64,000 nucleotides of DNA from Epiperipatus broadwayi (taxonomy: Eukaryota > Onychophora > Udeonychophora > Euonychophora > Peripatidae), in assembly GCA_028023455.1 (NCBI GenBank), contig JAQFVV010006309.1, positions 762,511 to 826,510 of the forward strand, written 5' to 3'. Both the position numbers and the translations under genes were made by a program. Shown here in pieces: positions 1 through 11,330 of this stretch (positions are counted from its first letter, which is position 1; each line of letters starts with the position of its first letter). A model generated the notes under the pieces. That model ran no database searches, was not told where the DNA came from, and saw only the letters and a program-made list of their open reading frames with translations.

Positions 1-165
1 ATGGCTCCTCACTGATGAAAGCCACAAATTAGAAACTAGTATGGGGCTGTTGAATGAGTAGGCACTAGTTAGGGATTTTATGCACAAACCTTCATGAATC
101 CATTGAATACAAAGAATTGCACTTGGTAGCACTACTGTATGGAGAGTTTGTTACTCTTATGAAAG
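1..165 (+). mobile_element. FB2 foldback element, right half
   Basis: This is the right half of the dispersed FB2 family, whose best copy is at 23.07 kb. The shared marks are the GATGAGTAGGCACTAG-like block (here around 53-70), 'GGGATTTTATGCACAA' (around 72-87), 'CATCCATTGA'-like sequence near 97-107 and the terminal 'CTACTGTATGGAGAG' at 133-148. The left arm is cut off by the window edge. The segment retains the best-preserved FB2 hammerhead core, listed separately. It encodes no protein and is presumed non-autonomous. Confidence 0.75.
7..46 (+). ncRNA. Hammerhead ribozyme motif in FB2
   Basis: The core CTGATGA lies at 12-18 and GAAA at 32-35. Stem I is CCTCA (7-11) paired with TGGGG (42-46), including one G.U pair. 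Stem III is the self-complementary ACTAGT (35-40), which cannot fold alone and would need a dimer. The predicted cleavage is after position 41. Stem II (19-31) is weak: A-A replaces the usual G10.1-C11.1 pair, although other FB2 copies pair better here. Arrangement and stem I complementarity fit the type I hammerheads known from Penelope-like elements and retrozymes. Activity of this copy is doubtful. Confidence 0.6.
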
Positions 166-489
166 TATGTTTATATTTATAGATAATAAAGTTAATTTTT
201 AAATGTTTAAAAAGGTTTGGAACTTCGTTTATAATGCAAAAATAAATTTTATATTTTCGTTATCTATTGATGGTATTCACAATTGCAACATGATTTCTAC
301 TTTGTTAAATTTATATATATATATATATATTGAATTATTAAGAATGAATAACGTGGTTATGGAAATTGCAGATAAGGAGAATGAAGGGAACATGCAGATA
401 ATTACTGTATCAAAAATATTTTATATTAAAAATTCATACAGTCTCATAAGAATTATATATTTAGAAAATAAAAAAGTATATCTAGTCAA
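166..489. other. AT-rich spacer
   Basis: It contains a short (TA)n run near 312-330. An ORF at 203-511 has no recognisable domain and runs into the SINE; it looks like chance. I see nothing else. Confidence 0.5.
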
Positions 490-585
490 GTGTTGGTGGT
501 CTAGCGGTTAGCCTAACTGCCTTCCAAGCAGCTGTCCGGGTTCACTTTCCACTCAACGCATTTGACATATGAAAAAAACTATAAT
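490..585 (+). repeat. tRNA-Gly(TCC)-like SINE
   Basis: Bases 490-560 fold as a degraded tRNA-Gly. The acceptor stem GTGTTGG (490-496) pairs with TCAACGC (553-559) with two wobbles. The anticodon loop CTTCCAA (521-527) reads TCC, and the A-box-like TCTAGCGGTTAG is at 500-511. The T stem is broken (536-540 against 548-552, three of five pairs), so this is not a functional tRNA. The body runs straight into a short tail, 'TTTGACATATGAAAAAAA'. Closely similar tails follow the tRNA-like bodies at 17.4 kb (minus) and 32.05 kb (plus), which marks a short SINE family and not an isolated tRNA pseudogene. Confidence 0.7.
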
Positions 586-839
586 ATCTATATGTGCATT
601 GAAAACATCTTGTAAAGTTTTGCTTTTATACTAAATGAACTGTCAATGAATTTTGTCATCCCCTCCCCCCAAATTTCTTATAGTTTATCTTGTTAATTGT
701 TTCTTAGTTTTTTAAAAATGCATGGGTGTGGAAGTGGGTACTTTATCTTGATTGTATTTAACATTGGACTATTTCCATCATCTAATATTAAGTATTGAAG
801 GTATTTAGAAAAATTTAACTTTATTTAAAATTTCAAATT

Positions 840-1060
840 ACAGTTAACTGTTTAGTAATAGCACACAGGTTAGCATATGCACAATGTTTAAAGAGGTATT
901 ATTCTCTTTTCTTCTGGTGTTTCTGGCCTGACCAGTAACAATGCTAGCATGGGAAATGAACATGGGCCTTTAAATTCTTGATAGTAGATAACACTCTAAC
1001 CAACTGAAGCATCCTGCCAAAGCCAACAATCAGTCAAAATTTCATATACTTAATTATGGG
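840..1060 (-). repeat. PLE-1 terminal repeat with tRNA-like domain
   Basis: Read on the minus strand this matches 2225-2450 over its whole length, in inverted orientation. It starts just after the PLE-1 coding relic with a 'TTTTGACTGATTGTTGGC'-type junction. Next come a tRNA D-arm-like block (GCTTCAGTTGGTTAGAGTG, an A-box candidate) and a B-box-like TGTTCATTTCC. It ends near 'GTGTGCTATTACTA'. Penelope-like elements typically carry pseudo-LTRs from partial tandem copies, and this is best read as the 3' pseudo-LTR of PLE-1. The tRNA-like content is unusual. Confidence 0.65.
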
Positions 1061-2205
1061 TTTTCTCCTTATTTCTCCACTTTTTCCTAAGAGCTAAGTT
1101 GATTAGTGGTTTTTCATACATTATTTATAGTCCACTAGGTTGACTTATGAAGTTATTCACCATTGTCATGTGAGTAGCTTCTTTGATTTTTCTTCTTTGT
1201 ATCTTTTCCTCTCCAATATTTTTTATCCCAATTGAACATATAATTATTGGTACACCCTTGGTCTGCTACCTTAAACACATCTGTTTTCTCTCTTTAATTC
1301 TCAGTTTCTGCTCTTGCAATTACTTTTCAATGAGACAATTGATTTCGCCAATATACATTTCCCCTCATTTATATGGTATTAGTTGCAGTTTTTGTTTTTC
1401 AGCATTTCAAGCATAGGCTTTGTAGATGTTAGAATTCCCTGTAGTGTGGTATGGCTCTGGAAAACTATTAATTTGCAGATTTTCCTTAATTTCTCTTCTA
1501 TTTTTGGTATTTATGGATACATTATAGTACCAATAAATGTTTTTCTTTTTTTCTTTTGATAGTTCTTTTTTTTGTCTATTTAAGATTTGCTTAATAAAAG
1601 CTGATGGATAACAATTTTTCATATGCTTTATTCTATATAGATCTTTTTTTAAAATTACTAGTATCTGAACAAACTTTGCTCTGTTTCACAGTGATAGTAT
1701 AATTCCATGTTTTGTGTTTCTGGTGTGATTGGATGAATATGGTAAGTATTTTCCTGTATTTGTGCGTTTTCTATAAACTGTAGTTTTGATTTTGCCATGA
1801 GCGAGTTTTGCCATAAGAACATTAAAGAAAGCCAAATTTTGTTCTTGTTTTGACTCAACTGTAAATTTAATTTGAATGAGATATGTTATGTGTTTGCAGA
1901 AAGTTTGTAGTAGTTCTCCACCATGTGACCATACAACAAACGTATCATCAATGTAGCAAAGCCAAAATTTAGATGAATATGGACTAGTCTTTATGACTGT
2001 GGTTTTGAGTTTTTCCATGTAAACATTGCTAATCAGGGATGACAATGGTGAGCCCATAGACATTATTTGATTTTTCTGGAACAATTCCTTGTTGAATTGA
2101 AAGCAGGTTGCTGTTATGCAGAATGTTAATAATTTCATTATACTATCAATAGGAAATATTGTTCTGGTTAGTAAGCAATTATCACCTATGGAAACCACTA
2201 GTTAA
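1061..2205 (-). pseudogene. Penelope-like element relic PLE-1 (RT + GIY-YIG)
   Basis: This is a decayed minus-strand retroelement coding region. The open stretch at 2198-1686 gives the C-terminal half of a Penelope-type reverse transcriptase. It shows the motif B-like MGSPLSSLISNVYMEKLK and the catalytic motif C YIDDTFVVW at about 1955-1929. After frameshifts, a second open stretch (1622-1407) covers the RT-to-endonuclease linker. Around 1375-1320 (minus) the sequence GEMYIGE, with the preceding IPYK, is the start of the GIY-YIG nuclease domain. The N-terminal RT region is missing, so the copy is truncated near 2205 and abuts the head-to-head PLE-2. In the family, the RT copies the RNA at a nicked target and the GIY-YIG domain makes the nick. 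Stops and frameshifts make this copy inactive. Confidence 0.85.
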
Positions 2206-2224
2206 CTTTGATCTTAAGTAGAAA

Positions 2225-2450
2225 AAGTCTGAAATTTTTACTGACTGTTGCCTTTGGCAAGATGGCTCATTTGGTTAAAGTGTTATCTTAAAATTTAATA
2301 TTCAAGCATCTATGGATCCAAATTCAATTTTCATGCTATCACTTTCCACTGGTCAGGCCAACAACACCCAAAGAATAGAGAAGTATAATCCTTCTAGAAA
2401 CATTGTAAATATACTAACTTGTGTGCTATTACTAACATCTGAATGTAATT
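2225..2450 (+). repeat. PLE-2 5' terminal repeat with tRNA-like domain
   Basis: This is the plus-strand counterpart of 840-1060. It begins 'TTTTTACTGACTGTTGCC', followed by an A-box-like GATGGCTCATTTGGTTAAAG (around 2260-2280) and a weak B-box-like GGATCCAAATTCA near 2313. It ends near 'GTGTGCTATTACTAAC'. About 27 bases of the same junction recur after the PLE-2 coding region at about 4889-4915. The junction therefore belongs to the element and is not an independent insertion. Confidence 0.65.
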
Positions 2451-4915
2451 TGAAAATGTAAATAAAGTTAAATTTTTCTAAAGACATTCAAAACTTAATA
2501 TTAGATGATCGAATTCATTCAAAATATAAATACACTAAAATACCACCATCACAAACCTTCAGGAAAACACCAAATACTTAGTATGGACCCAATATTATAT
2601 CAAACTTTAGACATTATGAAAATTATGTCTAAAGCTGGTCAAAGTAAAAAATTATTTAACTTTTTATGTAAACGTAAATCTGAAGGAATAGTTCCTTAGG
2701 ATTTGCAACCAAAATCTTTAATTCACTTTCAGAGAACTGAGAAAATTACTCAGAGTGCAAGTGAAGCTTTGTTAAGAGAAAGAATAAATGTTTTAAGGTT
2801 TTCCAGGTATCAAACTTTGCATTCCATTAATAATATAGAATGTTTTTTAAAAAATAAATTTACTGATGAAGACTTCACAAGATTTTCTCAAGCAGTAAGA
2901 AAATCATATTCTACACATGGAAAAATAAAAGAATGTGAAAAAAATACTTGCAAACCTACATGGATATATCAAGTCATAATGTACCAAGCAGTATACCAGT
3001 TTCATTTGTTAAAAATATCAGTTCTAAACATCTAACATATGCTGAAATTTTTGTTCTTGAAAAGAGATTAAAATTTGCCATCACACCATCTAATATCCCT
3101 TTATTAGATCTAATAGCAGCCACTGAAGATGTAACTCAATAATTGCCTTTAGAAGAAGCAGCAGTATTGCAATGAAGAATAAAGTGAACATGTGAGAGGC
3201 AACAAAAGTTGAAGTTGAGGAAAGCAATTAAATGTCTCAAAGTAAATAAATATATAATCATTTTCCCTGCTGACAAAGATAATGTAACAGTTTTTGTAAT
3301 GGATATCACTGATTATGTAACAAAGTGCAGGAACTCCCCACATTAGGCCAAAACAAAAAAGTGGCAAAAAATCCAATACTTAGTACAGAACATGACAAGC
3401 ATTACTCAAAAAGCATTGCATGTACTTTAATGATTCACACACAAAAAAACTAATATCATATTTCAGAAAAATTCATAAAATTCATAAGGATATGTTCTAT
3501 TAAGACCTATTGTTAATTATAGAAACTCACCTTGCCAATATTTGCCAAGATTTCTTTTCAAACTTCTTTGTCCTTCAGCATACAAGACCCAGTAATTTGT
3601 CAGAAATTCTAGATACTTTGTAGAACCAACAACATAAAAATTGAAAGAATTGACATTCTAGTAAGTTTTGATGTAGAAAGTTTATTCACAAATGCACCAT
3701 ATGAAGACCATTGTGTACTGTAAGAAAAAGATTAAATAGTTATAATAGCTTACAAACCAAAACAACTCTTCCTATTGATAGTATAATGGAATTATTAACA
3801 TTCTGCACAACAACAACCTACTTTCAATACAAGTACAAAATTCTTTCAACAAAATCAAAGAATAGCTGTGGGTACACCATTGTCACTCCCTATTAGTAAT
3901 ATTTATATGGAAGAACTCAAAACCATAGCCACAAAGACTACTCCATATCCACCTAAAGTTTGACTTTACTATATTGATGATATATTTGTTTTATGGCCAC
4001 ATGATGGGGCACTACTACAAATTTTTGGAAATATGCCAACAACACATTTCCTTTATTTAAATTCACAATAGAATCAGAAAAAAAACAAACATTTGCATTA
4101 TTAGATGGCTTTGTTACAATTCTCCCTCATGGCAAAATCAAAATTTCAGTTCACAGAAAACCCCACACATACCAGAAAATAGTTATCATATACATTCAAT
4201 CACACCAAAATACAAAACATAGAGTTATACTATTACTAGGCAAAAGAACTTTGTTCAGAAACTAACAATTTGAAAAAAGAAAAGATCTATATAAAACAAA
4301 TTTATGAAAAATGGTTATCCATCAGCTGTTATTAAGAAAACTTTAAATAGACAACAAATAGAACCATCCAAAAAAAATGTTGGTATTGCAGTGTATCCAT
4401 AGTCACCAAAATAGCAAACAAATTAAGGACAATCTGAAATCAGTATAACATCAAAACAGCTTTCCAGAGCCATACCACACTATGAGGAATTGTAATGTCT
4501 ACAAAACCTAAACTTGAAATGCTGAAAAGCAAAAACTGCATTTATAAAATGCCATGTGAATATGGAGGAATGTATATTGGTGAGACCAGTCACCTCATTG
4601 AAATGTGACTGCAAGAGCACAAACTGATGATGAGAAGAGAGAAAACAGATATGTCTAAGGTAGCAGACCATGTATGTACCAATGAACATACATTCAATTG
4701 GGAAAGTACAAAAATATTGGTTAGAGAAAAATAATACTAAGAAAAAAATTCAAAGAAGCTGCTGACATGACAATGGCAAATAACCTCATAAGTCAAACTA
4801 GGGCTGTACATAATGTAAGGAAACCACAATCAACTTTGCACTTTTTAAAAAATGCAGAAATCAAGAGAAATCTCATATATAAATAAGTGAAATTTCTACT
4901 GACTATTGTCTTTGG
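2451..4915 (+). pseudogene. Penelope-like element relic PLE-2, nearly full length
   Basis: This near-complete but frameshifted Penelope-type polyprotein can be followed by switching frames. An N-terminal region is open at 2505-3035, with one stop at 2697-2699. The family-typical LKFAIT segment follows at about 3070. FPADKDNVTVFVMDITDY lies at about 3262-3315 (RT fingers). RT motif C, YIDDIFVLW, is at about 3970-3996. The linker follows, then the GIY-YIG endonuclease with GGMYIGETSHLIEM at about 4564-4606 and the metal-binding glutamate region KFKEAAD near 4748-4768. A stop near 4883 ends the reading, and the next 27 bases repeat the start of the 5' terminal repeat. Many stops and frameshifts show it is dead. 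It is head-to-head with PLE-1, as is common for PLE insertions. Confidence 0.88.
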
Positions 4916-4919
4916 ATTA

Positions 4920-6390
4920 CTATTTGAATTTCATAGTGGAATGATTAATGTGTCTGCTTGTTACTATCATGGCCTGGTGTTTTTATATCACAAGCAGACT
5001 TGGAATTTTCTGATAACTGACTCATTACTAATGAAGATCTATTCAATATTAGTAAGAAAATAAGTATCAAGCTATTAAGTGTAAAGATTTTAAATCCATC
5101 TGGGTTAATCAGATAAACCTTTAATCTTTTGACTGTAAAAAAAATAAAGCATAATATAATACCATATTCATCACTGGTGAGAGATATGATAAAAAGAAAA
5201 AAATCAAAGGAACCTGATTTATGGCAAAAACCCATGATGAATCAGAGAGCCAATAGAATTCAAAGAAATAAATAATAGATCATTTAAATGTCGTTTAATG
5301 ATGGATATATTATAATTTATAACTATGAGTATGATGCTAACATATTAAAAGGCTATAAAAATAAACACTGACGTATAAATTCTATTGTAGTATTTTTACA
5401 TTACATGTAATAATAGTAGAGATTTAGTCTTATTTATATATAAATATTGTAACCTTATGTTTTGATTGTAGAATTTAATGTTAAGTTTTTTATGATAGTA
5501 CATAAAAAAAATTACATAGTTTATTTTCTAATAAATAAATGTAAATATGTATGGAGTATTTATTTATTTAATTGTTATTACTATAATAGCAATTAAAGAA
5601 CAGTTGTGAGTCAATAAATTAAGTTATTGATGCCATTATAAGATATCACTAATTTAAATTAGACTTGTATAAGTGACTTTCAATAATTTTTAAGCTTATT
5701 AATTTAATTTCTTTGTAATTATAAGTGTATACATCTTAAAATCATTATTTATTTAAAGTACAACTTAGTTTTACACGTGTCAAAGTGAGAAGAGTAAAAA
5801 TTATTGCATTTTTTAAAAATTAAATTAAGTTATCAATAAATGAACAGTGAAATGTGTTTAAAATGCCTAAGCTAGTTTATTTAAAAATACAGTTTATAAA
5901 TGCTAGATTGACATATATAACAAATTCTTATCTAGTTTTTATTCCATAAAATCTTAAAATTTAACCAGTAATTTTAGATTATTCATTTTAAAACAATTAT
6001 CTTATGTCTTTATATGAGTGTGCAAATAATTAATTATTTAAAGTTCTTTCTTGTTTAAAAATTAATATTTTAAATTAAATTAACATTCTTATTTTTAATA
6101 TTTTAAAGTATCTGTTATTATAAACAGAATATTTAAAACCAATATTCTGAGACATTTTTTAAAAAATGTTTAAATTAAGATATTATTTATTATTGTAACA
6201 ATAGATATAATATATGCAGTTATATGCATTAATAGTGTAGTTTATTAATTCTATAAAAATTATATGGTTGAGCACTTTTGAAAACTTATAATGTTCTCAT
6301 ATTCATAGCAAGCTAACATACGAAATAATGGAGAGATGAGTGTGTGTGTATATACAGTTGATGGAATTGAAATTTATTTAAATTACAATG
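4920..6390. other. AT-rich region without recognisable features
   Basis: Very AT-rich and almost free of CG dinucleotides. The ORF at 5235-4945 (minus) has no family features. I see no repeat with a partner elsewhere in the window. Confidence 0.5.
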
Positions 6391-6394
6391 TTAA

Positions 6395-7160
6395 TTATTT
6401 AGATAAAAGCAGACATTTCTTGGAAAATGAGAAGGATGAAACTTTGTGATTGATAGCTTTATTATTGTTGTATATACAGCATGGTTCTCTGATTTTACTT
6501 TTCAAGTCATTTCTCTCTATGTATTGAATAGTTGCAGAAGAAGAAATAAATTGGTGTTTTGCCACCTTTTGGTATTCCAGGAAGATAGAGCTGCATTCTG
6601 GTTTATCTGAAATTCTTTTGTATAGATAATGATGCTGTGTAATGCACATAGATAAGGATGCTTGAGTTTCACAATAATAGATTGATTGGCCTCTAGTTTG
6701 AAAGCATTTAATTTTATGAACAGTGCTAGGGTGAGTTGAGGTTTAAATCTATCCTTGGAATTGTTGAGTAATCTACTGATAGATGGGGGTACAGAAAGCA
6801 AGGTGATAAGTTGGAGAGAATATTTTATTAAATGTTTTTGTTAATGTAAAAATGTATGGCAAGAGAAACCATGGTCTCTCCTTACTAATGAGCTAGAATT
6901 CAATTTGTTGTAAAATTATTATTTTTTATAGAAGACTTTGTTTGAAGCCAATGGATAATAAATTTTTGAGGTATAATTCTATGTTTGACTTATAAGATGA
7001 TTCATGTTTACATAGAGCATGGTTACAGAATAGAAAAAAGGTCAGTTTGTGAGATTGATGAACAGTTAAATTAGGGTACATGAACTCATGAATTTCAAGT
7101 GGTATATGCTTCTTTGTATTATTAATTCTAATTTTATAATTATTTTGAAACAATGATGTA
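6395..7160 (-). pseudogene. Probable Penelope-like relic PLE-3 (linker + nuclease end)
   Basis: Three minus-strand open stretches follow one another (7153-6926, 6801-6517, 6649-6395). The last ends in IERNDLKSKIREPCC followed by AINHKV. That pattern matches the C-terminal end of PLE GIY-YIG nucleases, where E, K/R-I-x-E-A and a terminal hydrophobic-N are kept. It also resembles IERNNCKHKIKEAWFIKK in the clearer nuclease at 59.3 kb. The first stretch, with a GFKQSLL end, resembles the RT thumb-to-linker region. Catalytic RT motifs are not visible and the YIG motif is eroded, so the assignment rests on the C-terminal pattern and order. It is inactive if the call is right. Confidence 0.45.
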
Positions 7161-7164
7161 ATAT

Positions 7165-9555
7165 TTAATTATTGTTTTGTCTACTGTGTAGTCAAGTTTG
7201 AAATAGTTATTTTTAGAATTTCTAAACCTAGCAACATAAACATTTAATCTTTTTTAAAACTAGGTCACATAAATTAATTACTAGATTGTCAATCATCCGC
7301 TAATTACCTTATCTATCATGTAACTTACAATATATGTCTTGACTGCCACACTTTTTCACATACATAATCATCATCTTCTTCAGTGCTTACAAGTAATATT
7401 TTTTATAACTATTTATTATTTGTTAGTTTAAATTAATATGCATTACTAAATAGTCATCTGTTCAAACTTATAACTTATCTCTCCATTATAATTCAAATAT
7501 TTCCATTTTACACCATAGGAAAAACTGCAATCAATGTGTAAATTTTCTGAAAGCAACATGTTATATCACTGCTATACACAACAGTAAATTATATCAAAGG
7601 TATTGAATTTGCTAAAACCTTAATTGATTTCAATTTATTTATCATATTTTAAACTTTATTTTAAAAATGATAATTTTTTTATAGAATGCCACAAGTTTTA
7701 AATCATTTTTCATTAACTTTGAAAGGAATTTATGTGATATTTCTACAAGCAATTTAAATGTGATATTTTACTTAAAATGTTGAATATTTCTATCATTTTT
7801 ACAGAACATTCTCTTTGGCATAATTTTGTTTTATTATCAAATTAGAACTGTTTAACTAAAATAGTGCGATCCTGAACTGATAAAGAGATTCATAAATAAT
7901 AATCATCAATGTATAAATGCTTATTTAAAAAAACAGTTAATCACATGCCTATGTATTTAAAATGTTATTTTTAAATTTATTATTGCATTTGCATTATCTA
8001 AAAAGGCACGAAACATTTGTTTCTCCATTTATTAAAATTGAACATATGACATATTTTAATTATTATGATTATTTTTTCTATAAGAATATTTATGAATGAA
8101 ATAAACATTTATGCATTTATTACAAGTGAAGCCAGTGTCTGAATGGTAATATGGAATATTTGCTTTGTCTGAGTATAAGTAATAAACTTATTATGCTTGA
8201 ATAGATTCTATGATAATAAATATTTTTTATCTGTCTTAAAAGGTAAAATATGGTATGAAATGTACTCAATGTGTATTTTAATCTCCATCCTGCCAATACA
8301 AACTTTGTCAAGAAAATAAAAATATCATTAATTCTGGGATTCTAGTGTTTCATTTTACAAATTATTTATAAAAAGATGATTTTCATATTCCTATTAATAA
8401 TTTTTTTACAGCACTTAACATTGTATTTATTGCTTCATATTATTTTAATTAAAATATGTTTTCTATTTATGAATATCTATTTATAATGCCTCCCCATTTT
8501 ATTTAAGATATGGTTGCACTTCATTCATATTTACTCATAAAACTACCAATTGTTTTTACAAAAGAAAATATTATTATCATTTATTCAACATGCTACTTAA
8601 GTGTCTACAATGTTAAGTATTATTCAGTGTGCTATTTTTAATGATAAAGGCATTGCTTATGCTATTGATTTCAGTGTTTTATTTAACTTTGCTATTGTCA
8701 TGCTAAATACCTAGAATGAATATTTTAATTATGTCAATGTTTAAAATTTTACTTATCTTATATTTTATTTGTCTGTTTATTAATTTTAATCTTCAATACT
8801 GCTGAATATTCTGAAAAATCTTTAGCATATCCAAGGACTCTTTATTTGATTACATTCTGTTTAATGGTATAGACAGTCAATCCTTAAGAACTGGTAAAAT
8901 GGGTGTAAATATTTAGTTTTAAGATTTATTTATACATGCATTATGTCCATTATTTTTCTATGTATTATTTGTGTAAGGTTTTAATATATATCTTATGTTA
9001 AGTCCTTAGAATATTAATTATATAAAATACAACCCTTATGGAGTTATTTGGAATGTAAATAAATGTATGAAAGGACTCATGAAGCTGATGTATATATTTA
9101 TTATTAAATTGTTTTGCACAAATTTATATGCTTATCTATATTTTGATACTATTGCCATATTTGATTGGTTTTACACATCATTTGTTTGTTGTTATTGTAG
9201 AAACTAGTAGTGTTAATCTATATTTTATAGATTGTTTTATTATGCTAGTGAGCTTTTATTATATCTTAGGTAATATCAAGCACAAAATGCATTATTTAGG
9301 TAACTACCATCTTTTTGATGGTTTATTTTTGTATTTTAAGATTAGAGACAAGGTTCTAATTATTTATTGCTCTCTTGTACAAGTGCTTATTGTAAGTTTA
9401 GTCCATCATCTCATTTTTGTCTTGTTTTTAAATACCTTAATGTTTATCTAAATGATATTTTATTAAAGTCATGTGTAAAACTACCCATTTTTTAATGCTG
9501 GCTTTTGATATATTTTGAAGGTTATACATGATGCCAAACATTATTTTATTTGCAC
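7165..9555. other. AT-rich region, no convincing gene
   Basis: CG-poor DNA without matches to the repeat families described here. A 107-codon ORF at 9128-9451 (plus) is composed almost wholly of F, L, I, V, Y and S. That is expected from a T-rich strand, and I do not call it a gene. Confidence 0.5.
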
Positions 9556-9559
9556 TCTT

Positions 9560-9725
9560 GATAATGTCTTCTTCTTCTTCTACTTATTATTTTTCTTCTT
9601 CTTTTTCTCCTCCTCCTTCTTTATCTTCATTTTCATCTTCTTCTTTTTTCTTCATCCTCTTCCTTATTTCTTCTTCTCCTCCTCTTCCTTCTTATTATTA
9701 TTGTTATCATTGTTATTGTTTTATT
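9560..9725. repeat. Polypyrimidine (TTC/TCC) microsatellite tract
   Basis: About 165 bases are almost pure C and T on the plus strand, built from TTC, TTCTTCC and TCC units. Long mirror-like pyrimidine tracts can form triplex (H-) DNA. Two overlapping ORFs here are low-complexity F/S strings and are not genes. Confidence 0.85.
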
Positions 9726-9914
9726 AATATTATCATAACTTACAATTTTATTTTTCAATTTGGAAAATTATAACCTATAATTTTTATTAAAGTTTCTGGA
9801 CTATTTTCTTATATTTATTAGGGTCAATAAATATTATTTTAATTGTTATTAATCTTGGATTTGTATTCCTCTAATCATCAACTATATTCTTAGGAATTCA
9901 CAAAAGGCACACAT

Positions 9915-9958
9915 TTATTATTATTATTATTATCATCATCATCATCATCATTATTATA
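9915..9958. repeat. (ATT)n(ATC)n microsatellite
   Basis: Uninterrupted ATT units change into ATC (TCA) units and back to ATT. This is a compound trinucleotide repeat. Confidence 0.85.
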
Positions 9959-10009
9959 TAAGAGTACAATAAAAATATGATAAAAGTCATTTTATTAAAA
10001 TTTATGTTG

Positions 10010-10150
10010 CTGATGTTAAGATAAGATCCATGGATAAGATCACTTTATTTTATCTTGAATTAAAATATAAGATCACTTTATTAAATTCTAAAGTCACCTT
10101 ATTTTATGTTGAGATAAGATTACTTTATTTTTGTTTTGGATATAAGATCA
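10010..10150. repeat. Degenerate tandem repeat with 'ATAAGATCACTTTATT' core
   Basis: Three to four imperfect copies of a roughly 30-40 base unit centred on 'ATAAGATCACTTTATT' follow each other. Confidence 0.6.
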
Positions 10151-10595
10151 GAAGAGAACCTGCTGGTGTGATATGTGGGTAGCAACAAAATCCCTTTCCT
10201 ACTTATAATATCAAGAATATAATCCTGTTATGCTATAATTATTTTTAACATAAAAGTTTTTTATGTTTCATTTTAAAATTAATAATTATTTGATATACTG
10301 AGATATCACCTTAAAGATAAGACTATAGCTTATTATTGTTGTCACTAGTATTTCATCCATTATTAGTATAAAAACTTTAGAAGAAAAATACGATTGCATG
10401 GGATTAGTAAAGATTTTATTATAGCAAGATCTGGAGATATGAATTATTTTAAGAAAAAAACATTCTAATTATGAGATTTAATTTGTTCAAGAAAACTTTA
10501 CATTGCTTGTAAGATTTGATTTGTTTAATCAAAAATTTATTTTGATTAAAAAACTGATATGCTTAAGAAAGATTTATTTGATTTACATTTTAAAG

Positions 10596-10725
10596 TAACC
10601 TAACTTTTATTAAACTGCTAAGCATCACATGATCATCATTCTTATGCTTACACAGGCTGATTACTTTGGCTTGCACTGAGTGGAACTATTGTATGGAGAG
10701 TTAGCTTCTGTATAACCTAACTTTT
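10596..10725 (+). mobile_element. FB2 deletion derivative with 13-bp target-site duplication
   Basis: The 104-bp body (10609-10712) keeps the family's left end (ATCACATGATCATCATTCTT, ACACAGGCTGAT) joined directly to the right end (GCTTGCACTGAGTGG, TATGGAGAG). The middle of the element is absent. TAACCTAACTTTT occurs exactly at both borders (10596-10608 and 10713-10725). A 13-bp duplication fits target-primed insertion better than cut-and-paste. Confidence 0.8.
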
Positions 10726-11253
10726 CTGTAATTTTGCTGCATAAAATTTATATTTGTCTAGAGAGTAAGAGAACTTTCTTGATTGTTTATTTTAAAGCAG
10801 TACTAAGTGCTAGTATAACCTTTGGCTGATCGTTTGATTAGTCCAACCCTTATTGTTTACATTTTTGTATTTCTTATTGTTAATGAGAGATTGACCCGGT
10901 AATCGTCTATCTTTCTCCCTTGCATTTTTAAGGCTACAATATATATATATATATATTAAGGTTTTGGTTATTTTTCAGATTAATTGGTAATGTTTACTTC
11001 TTGATAAACAATCAATGTCTTTGACAACTCTAATTACAGAAACATTAGAATTAAAAAAAAAAGACAATCTGTATAAGAGAAGCAAAAGTAGATTATATAT
11101 GTATATTTTATAACATTAATAGCAAAATTGAAAATTTATTCCATTGACATACAGAAACTAGGAAAAGGTGTATGTGTGTGTTAGAGCAATATTAGTGTTT
11201 AAGACCCTCGTTATTAGATAGATCCTCGGATAATTTATTTTTGGAACTTTCAG

Positions 11254-11330
11254 ACAAGAACGTCCTCAGAACTCCCAAGTGATAAAGCCTTTTGATTATT
11301 TCATTTTATTGGGAAAATGTTCTTCTAATT
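11254..11330 (+). CDS. Candidate internal coding exon, unknown product
   Basis: A 77-base segment sits between a good acceptor (T-rich tract ending TTTCAG at 11248-11253) and a near-consensus donor (GTAAGTAT from 11331). One frame is open throughout: 25 codons from 11255, starting QERPQNSQVIKP and ending LLGKCSSN. One base precedes it and one follows. The block keeps CG dinucleotides and is more GC-rich than its neighbours. The trailing phase would fit the plus-strand open frame at 50.84 kb, but the 39.5-kb gap makes that link pure speculation. I do not recognise the protein. Seventy-seven bases without a stop is weak on its own, so the splice-site pair is the main support. Confidence 0.25.

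Noticed and set aside
490-560. Functional tRNA-Gly gene
   Set aside because: The T stem has only three of five pairs and the body continues into a SINE tail shared with other loci.
1183-1416. 77-codon plus-strand ORF
   Set aside because: It is antisense to the PLE-1 nuclease domain.
2340-2400. Hammerhead in the PLE terminal repeat (CTGGTCAGGCC...GAAAC)
   Set aside because: Core residues deviate (CUGGUCA) and no stem I partner could be found in either PLE copy.
9128-9451. 107-codon hydrophobic ORF
   Set aside because: Composition mirrors a T-rich strand; no membrane-protein family features or neighbours.
9515-9773. Two overlapping S/F-rich ORFs
   Set aside because: They are the translation of the TTC/TCC microsatellite.
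9915-9958. CRISPR-like or satellite array
   Set aside because: Simple trinucleotide repeat without spacers; the organism is an animal.
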